Part shown: piece after piece, positions 34,901-43,900 of the stretch
How positions within the stretch are numbered: the first letter of the stretch is position 1
How the letters are laid out: the number at the start of each line of letters is the position of its first letter
Assembly (NCBI RefSeq): GCF_030272615.1
Contig: NC_081406.1
Location: 187,176,891 to 187,240,890, forward strand
DNA: 64,000 bases
Source: Cryptomeria japonica
Lineage: Eukaryota; Streptophyta; Pinopsida; Cupressales; Cupressaceae
Direction of reading: 5' to 3'
Notes under the pieces: generated by a model
What the model saw: only the letters and a program-made list of their open reading frames with translations
Database searches by the model: none
Told to the model about the DNA's origin: nothing
Translations under genes and position numbers: made by a program

Positions 34901-37900
34901 AAAGGCTGAATCACACTCAAGTGTTGCAGTTTCAGAAGTTCATTAGGTAGGAAAGACCCTATCGAGCCAACCCCAGCAACAGATTGCCATCCAATGGCGC
35001 CTATCAGTAGTCAAAATCACACAAAAAAACCAACCAAGCAAAATTCTCTTTGTTTCCCAGGTGCCTTGCACTCAGTTAGTGGAAGATCTAATCACAAGAG
35101 TCTCATTTTTAGGCCAGTTGACCAGGGTTCTTGCTGGTCACATACAAAAATGCATTTTTTCTTCATTCAACTATTTGTTGTTTGATTCCAAATCTTATCA
35201 TTATTCAAATTTGAGTTTAGAGCATGTCTCAAGTTGTCACTATGATTTTTTTTTTAATCTGAAGTTGTGTTGATTTATCTATGAATTGTAACAAACAACA
35301 AACTGATTTGGTTTTCATCATATGTCATTCCATAAGATCATTAATTTTTGCAGAAATTACAGTGGTCAAATCTCATTTTCTAAGTGTTTGGATGATTGAA
35401 AATAGCCCTCATCTAGTTCTACACTGGCTGATAGGGTTTTCTAATAATCCATGACAGTTTGATTTTGATTTTGTTTATTGATACCGAGTTCAAACCCTAG
35501 GGACATCTCACAGATCTAAGAACAAAGACCCTCAATTATATAGAGGCCAGAGGATGTTTTGGTTTCACAAGGTAGAAGAGACAAAGCCCCTTTGCTTTGT
35601 TGCACAAGTTCACCAAAGGTCACATGTGAGCATCATGGTTACAAATCTATATTGCTATATCTGATAAATTAAATACAGGACATAAAAATATAAATGACCA
35701 TGCATACCAGACACAGCAGTAAAATATATCTTTATTCGCACATGCAGTTATTACAAAGAAGAAGACCAGAGATGGTCGGCCAAGAATTAGAATTCACCCG
35801 ATCATACCATACTACCTTGGCCATACACAACATATTTGAAGGACCCAACAGTTGCCAAGAGGTACAAAACCGTCAACCAACCAACACATTAACTACCTGA
35901 GAGTGACAACCCTCTTAATACAAACAATTGATACATTGGCAGATAACAAATATTATCAAACATAACAATAGGCATCTTATGCCGACTACATCATCCCCCC
36001 CCCAAAAAAAGTCGTCTTGGAGACGACAAGTAAACATCAAGTAATATTCCAAAAAACTAATGACAGACAATCACTTGGACTGGACGACCCCAACTTGTAG
36101 TGTACCTACCAAATCAAATGAGGGTTTGGGGACAACGCCCCCAACGAGGGCCTAGGGGCAGCACCCCCAACAGGGTCAAGGGGCAGCCTAGGATCTTTGC
36201 TTCTGCTATACACAATCTAAAACTGTGGACCCAACCAACCTAGGATCTTTGCTTCTGGTATACAAAATGTCAAAGCAAAAGTGTCCCTTTCACGTATCTC
36301 AACACTCACTTCACTGCAACCCATTGTTCTGCCTTTGATGCTATCATGAATCTAGAGATGTAACTTACAAGATAGCTCAAATCAGGCCTAATGGCTATAA
36401 GATAGATAAGACTGCCCACGAGTTACCTGAATGCTAACTCATTTATCACCTTTGAGTCTGATTTGGTTGAAAGCTTCAGCCCTTTCTCCATAGGTGTAGT
36501 GGTATAGTAACAAAAATGATATCTTTAACTCTTCACTATCCACATTACATATTAACTGTAAATGGAACAATTTCAAAACTGAATAGACCTTATAACTTGC
36601 ATCATTGGCTGTCCTTGAAGACCTGATCCACAAAGAAGGATAAAACAGCTCTGAGTCAACAAATTTTATCTTCAGCTACAGCCATGAAGCATCATCTCAT
36701 AACTCCCTAATAATCAATGGCATTGTCCATGTAACTTACCATTATTCAAGTTAATTTCAACTGTTTATTGACCCCAGAAAGGACTGCTATTAACTTGTGT
36801 GGGACTCAAATCACAACAGAAGCATTTCCAGCATTACAAGCCTTTTTGCCAATAACTGTAAAAAACACACTATGATCGGAACTTCTTCCAAATCATTACT
36901 TTATGTCATCAAAATGTTGCTCAAGGACCTGCAACAAAGTGAAGTCTCCATTGGACCTGCAAAGGATGTGTTTAGCACCCTCACCATTCAGCTTCAGCCT
37001 CCCTAATACCTATGTACCTTCCAAAAAGGTGAGAAGCCAGCTCTAAGGGGCGATTTCACTAGAAAAATCAAGGTCATAAAAAAACTATCAAATAGCATAT
37101 GGAGAATGGTCACTTAGCCTTGGGAAATTCAACAGATCAATACCCATAACCAGAAAATCGCTTCAGCATGTATAACATCTCAAAATGTGGGGTACGGCTA
37201 GGATAGAAGAAGTACGGCTAACATCAGGAAGACCTGCAAAAAGCTCAAAACCCTTTACAAAAGTCTCCACAATCTTTGCAAACACTCTAAACTGAAAACC
37301 CAATAACTTGCTCTTCAAAATATACTGAAAATCTTCATGATCGTGAAAACCCCAAACTAAAAGCTTCTTTAAACTTTTGTGTTTCTTGTGAAGAATAACT
37401 AAACCAGCTAGGGTGGGTCTTTCACCACCGAAACTATACAAATTGCAAAGGGTTTTCGTCCTCAACAACTCCAAGAAGAACTCCAAATTTCATTTTGACA
37501 CCAACTAGGGTGGGTCTTTCACCACCTAAACTATACATGTTGCAAAGGGTTTTCGTCCTCAACACCTCCAAGAAGAACTCCAAAGTTCATCTTGATGGCA
37601 TCTTTTTATTTGTGCAAACTACTAATCAAGAAATGAGAGCCCAAACTCCAATACACAGAGCTTCGACGGAAAAATTATGGCATTTCAAATATTTAAATAT
37701 TTCATAGTTCCACAGAATTTCCTAACGGAGGAAAGGGGGGACGGTTTTGGGGACAGGGGAACCAAGGGCCTTAATTTGGGGACGGTGATGGGACGACAGG
37801 GGGACGACGGTGGAGCGGTGCTGGGGGGGCGGTGCTGCTATAAAAATAGAGGTGAATTCAAATCTTCAAGGCAAAAATCTGCAATATAACATCTTTATGA

Positions 37901-40900
37901 GTGCCCTGTGAAAGACCAACTAATTTTCACTCAATTAAAGGTTGCAATCAATATGTAATGGCATGTACCATATAGCAAGCGACTCGACGTTGTCCTCGAC
38001 AGAGGTGGCGAAGGTGGCTAAGGTGGTAGTGGTGTGGAAGGATGTTTCCCCCAAGTCCCCAAGTCTCGAAAACACCCCCCTACAAGGGATGCAGGTTATT
38101 TTAGGGGTGACACGCCCCGTGGAACACTGAAATATTTTTTTCCCCTCAAATAAGCTCCCATAACACCTTTTTAAAATAACTTTAGTCCCCGCAACCTAGG
38201 CATCCAACTTGGGGACATTTACTTTATGAAATATTTACAATAAATAATCGCCACTTGAATACTTAAGTGTAAATATTTAAAAATAATTCCAATCAACGTA
38301 CGAAACTCGCCAAGACACCAGAAATAAAGAATCAAACATGTCGGAACCAACTGAAGCTAAAAGTTGATAACTAATGCCGACATGAGCACATATTGTAAAT
38401 AGCAGTGTTCTCTGAGGACCCACGAGAACAAACCCAAAAAAACCTAGAAAGATTGGCGCCATTCAAACACTTACTATAAATAAAAATTTCTATCAAAACC
38501 CACTGAAACTGAGAAGTGAGCTCACCAAGAACATTGGAATCCTCCTAACACATTTGGAAACCTATGGAAAACCCTGAAAACTGGCCAATGCTCACAGAAC
38601 CAGATTGGGTTTCCTTCTTCCTCCTCTTGGTCCAACATTGAATATATGGACGGATTGTCTTCTTGGTCAATAATGTGTTGAAACTTGATATACTTCATCA
38701 GGGAGCGGTAGGTGTCTGGCTATCTCCTCCCACTCTCCCTTCATATGTTCTTCAATGAAATTCTTCCTTTCTTCCCAACTACAACTTTGGTTGACACTTC
38801 ATCTTTTACTTCTTGGCAGGCTTGGACTTTATGTCAGTAATCCTTCAGTTTCTTTGGCAATTCTTCTCATTCGCCTTCATCATTCTCCTTATTCTCTTAG
38901 TTGAAGGCATCTTCTCATCAATCCTTTTGTTGCTTCGTGATCGTTTGGAATATGTGTCCTATCATTGTCAGGTTGCACGAGCATTAATTCTTGGACATAC
39001 ATCTCTTGCTAGTGTCACATTCCTCTTCCCATCGATTCCTCTCTTCATACCATTGCAATATTTGTTGCCTTCATTGCCCCTGATCCCTCTCTGCCCCAAG
39101 GTCTTGCAAGATGATAAAGTGGTGTGCTATAAACCTTGGTAATTTGTGCAGCAACCAATAAACCTTTTCATTGATGGTTAGATTGTCTAGATGGTGTCCT
39201 AAGGGACCTCTCTCCTGAGAGCTTGCCTCCGAACATGTTCCTTGAACGAGATGTCCCACAACTTCACCATATTCTATGTAAGTTGGTCTTCTCGTTCCTC
39301 GTTGGCTTGTACAAGTTCATCTAGCGGCTGTCCCATTGCATCACCATGATTCTCGTCTATAAGTTATACTTTGTCCAATGGCACCAAATGTTTACTCAAT
39401 AATTCCACTTGAAAGATTAACAAAGAGTAAACCGAAATAACAAAATAACAAAATATAACAATAACAATTACTTGCAACAATGTTCTAGAAAGATGTCTTT
39501 TATTCATCCATTTATCGTATGTACAATAGATATAGGACTTAATGCATGCAATCCCTGACTACAAGTATAATGAAAAATATATAGCAAAGCCGATGTTGGT
39601 TGAGAACGCCAACCATTGGTAACTACCAACTATCAAGGACTAATTCCTTAATTACAAAATAATTCATTTTATTTATTGACAAACTAGATGAACACTAATG
39701 CATTTTAGAGTTATTTAAAGAAGTATAAGGCATATTTTGGAGTTATTAAGGCTATTGTGCGAATAATAATATAATCTAGGGTTTCTAAGGTTCTTCTTTA
39801 AATATTTAAAGCCAAAATGTATTGGTCCAATATAAAGTTGTTGAAGGTTTTAAATTAAATATTTCCAAGAATATTTTCCCTAGGATATTACATTGAAATG
39901 AAATACATAACAATTTCCTACTTAATTCTGGGGGAGAGATGTTATAAGTTATCCAAATCTATAAAAGCTTCAATAAAATCCTAACATAGTTATGGCACTA
40001 AAGAAATAATAAAAGAAAGAATCCAAAAATTATGCAAGAGAGAGAAAGGCAATGATATTCCCTAGAAAAAAAAACATGGCCTCAAACATTGAAACAATGT
40101 ATTATAAACAGCAACAAAAATTACAATACAGATCATGCTTTGAACCTTCACAAGGAATCAACACTCGATCTAGATGAAAACCATACAAGAATTCTTTAGT
40201 AGCAATGAGCAACCTAGTTGCACTCATGAGATCAATCTAAACACACTAGGGATCCACACATCCCAGACCATGTCCCTTAGGATCTCTCAACAAGCAACTA
40301 CTCATTACTCAAATATTTGGGTGCCTACACCAAGTTTCTCATATTGAGCATGCACAAAATGATTTCTAACGTCCACCCCAAGCATTCTATTTATAAGCAA
40401 GAAAGAAACAAGAATTAAAAAACTATTTTCTAGCCACTTTTAATTAATGCACCCAAGTAACACTTCCAAGATGGGTGCCCAAGTTTTCAACCTTCATAGG
40501 AGATCAACTCTCTCAATTTAGAAGAAAAGCATATAAGAACTTAAAATTCTTTAGTAGCAATGAGTAACCTAGTTGCACTCGTGAGATCAATCTAACCACA
40601 CTAGAGATCCACACATCCCACACCATGTTCCTTAGGATCTCTCAACCAGCAACTACGAAATTGATTTCCAAAAAGGGTCTTCATCCTTCAAAGGTTGAGA
40701 TGAACCACATTCAATCTCTAGAACCACACTGGGTTTTCTCTATCGGAGAGAAATATCATAAATTGAATAATCTTCAGCATACATGCAAATAAGCTCAAAA
40801 GCCCTTTTATAAACTCCAAGCTCAACACCCTAATTAGGGTTGTACATCCTTTTAATTTAATTTTAAATTTTGAATTAGTCTTATGTCGCCCTAGGCACCC

Positions 40901-43900
40901 AAAAGAATATATCATTTTTTATAATATTTTAAATCAACACCTTATAACTCCCTAGGTACCAATATTAAGTCACTTTTAAAAAGTCATTTTATTAAATTAG
41001 ATAAAGTAATATATTTAATTTAACTTTAATGGTTTAACATTATTTAAAATAATATCCTTGAACACCTTTAGTCACCAAGATATTATCAATTTATGCAATC
41101 ACCAACTATCCAAAAATAGTAACTCTGCCAACTAACGTAATCAGTGTCCAGTTGACATTTACTATAAATAGCAAGTATGGACAAGTTGTCCAAAATCACT
41201 CCAGAAAGTGTCATTCATCTCGATTAATCCATCTGAACTCACTAGCGACATCAAAATACTCCACTAAACTGGCTGACACAAACCTTGAAAGTCAGCACCA
41301 GCTACACTATAAGAGAACCCAAAAAAGGGGGCACTACAATGTGTTTCCAATTAATGCCATAATTGAAAAGCTGTGATAAAATGCTCAGAATGGTAAATAA
41401 GGTGAAGATAGGCTGACTAAGAACAGCAAGAATGGTGAAGATGGATTTACTAGTGCACTCAAACAGGAGGATTCAAGAAGAAAGCAAAGCTATGAATGTC
41501 TACTAACCAGAAAGATGCTGAAGTGTACTTATGTATGGAAATGAAAGAAGAAATCAGAATAGCGACTCTAGTTATGATGCAATCTAGACTCAAGAGAAGC
41601 TATGAGAATGAAGCACAATCCAAAAATTGGTACCTTAATCTTGGTGTAGGCAAAATTGAAATTATGTGAGAAAAAACAGAAAGCAAGACTAGGAATATTT
41701 TTCAAACAGTTGCTATGCAAAGTAGGATGCATATGAAGCTAGAGAAACTAAGAATGCCACTATGAATTGAATGAAATATGAGGGCGTATGGTTATGTAAA
41801 ATGATTATCAATTACACACACAACCCAAACCTCTTAAAACCATGTCTTAAACGACAATATGCAGTTATGCAAAGAGTCTCGAGTAGGGAAAACTAAATCA
41901 TATGCTTCTAATTTCTTTAAATGCAATGTTGAAAGGTAAAGAATAACAAATCTAAATCCCCAACTTGTCAAATATGGAGATGACAAACCAATGAGTAATA
42001 TGCTGAAGCTGGAGTTAGTGTCTTCACAGTGTGACATATTCAAACGCAAGTCTCACATAATCCATCACAAATTGTAGCTAGTAAGACAAGAAGATTAATG
42101 AAGTCAAACAAGCAATACAAAAACTACACAGAGTTGGAAGATCTCAAGAATAGCAGAGTGCATGCTGCTGACTTACATTCTTGCATCCCTCATGACCTCA
42201 AACACCATTGCATTTAGAGACCTAAGGAATGAGATTAGTTGTGCAAAATTGGAACGGTTAGGGAAATGAAACATCTTCTAGAGGTGCCCTCGTTTTCCTT
42301 TGAGTAACATAAGGCGGCACCGCAGGTTTGCAGGACAGGACTAATAGTGACAATGACATGAACACCACAACAATTTTGTGATTGTTGAGACAATCACTTA
42401 AACACCGTAGCAGTTACATGATCAAGAAAAGTGGACATTAACCACTGCTGGTGGTATTTTCTTGGAAAAATGAAGCAATAGGAAGGAGAGACAATGACAA
42501 TCACGGATACGAGAGATAGACATAAACATGGTGACACTCGTGCTGAGGGTGATCACAGGGTTAGACTAGGAATGTGGTGTAGAAATCAGATATACCAAAT
42601 CACAACTTAAGTGTCAAAGCATGTGTCAATAAACATTGAGGTCTAATGCACATCATTGGACTTAGATGTGGCACCAAGGAGCAAAAAAATGCAAGCATGT
42701 ACAGTGCCCACCATTAAAATGGCATTGAGTTTCCGGGCTATTTCGGAAACAAGTAAGCATAGAGAACTTAAACAATTTCCAGGAGTACATAAACCAGAAC
42801 CAATGAATAATTTCCAGGCTTATATGAATGGGTTCTAACTTCTATCGTTTCATGCAACAGAGTAATATACTATGGCCTATGTGATAATATGTACAATATT
42901 AAAAAATATGGAGTGGCCTATGTCACTAATTCTAATGATTTAAAAATATTCAATCATCCATAGGGTTGTCTCATAGCCCATGTTCCTATATCTCATCAAA
43001 TACTAATGGGTGGCCTCCTAGGAAATCCTAACTGTTGGGTGCGAATTCTGGCAAGGGGCAGTGACAACTAATGTGAAATGATAATTACTTCTGCTAGTTT
43101 CAATTCCACCATTCCTCTCCTATGAAAATCACTTGATGCAATGAGTTCCAGCTGGACTATTCAATCTCATTAAGGATCAATCATAGAAGAAATGACTAGT
43201 CGTGAGAAATAGGTCAATCAAATAATGATTTGAGCACTGAATAATAAATGCAGTTAATCCTTAAAAATAATATCTGAAGATGTTGCACTGTAGAAACTCC
43301 AACCACTTAAATCAGAATTGATGGCTGAATTTCAGGGTGAAAGGTTCAGATAACTACATCAGTCAATCAACATGACTAACAAACTAAATTTTGGTAATAA
43401 TGGTTGACTTTTGGGTCATTGTATATTGGCTTAGCTCCATGGAAATCCCAAAAGCAAATAAACAAAGTGAAATTGAAAGACATGACCACAAAGAGAAAAT
43501 ATATAGATGTCATCAGACCAAATCCCAGTATAACACAAAGAAAATAATTCAAATAAATTAAACTCAATAAGGTATTAAAAATAATAGTGTTTTGCCTCAA
43601 GTGTTTGGGCTGTGTAGTCTGATGACTGGTGAAGATATGTATGAAAATCTGCAATATAATTTTCATTATAACCATAACTTATTAAATTCTTTATTGGGCA
43701 AAACAGTACAATAAGCAAAACATAAGGTAATTAAGCATTCTTATTTTTTTGTAACCATGAATCTGGTTCTCATAATTTTCATTTTGTAACAATCTTTTGC
43801 AAAGTTTCTAATAAATATCCTCAATAAAAATTACCCCAAGCTTGTTTTCCACTAGTTGAAATAACTCGTGTGTGAATCTAATTTGCCATTGTATGGAGCC

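Noticed and set aside
34753-35000. Candidate host exon with GATAG acceptor and GTATGC donor
   Set aside because: The frame continues through the supposed donor with LRR-like residues (LPQLSV), so it is better read as an LRR receptor pseudogene fragment.
38813-39142. Hydrophobic 109-codon plus-strand frame, possible membrane protein
   Set aside because: The opposite strand carries worn gag-like phrases nearby; the Leu/Ile-rich reading is most likely antisense.
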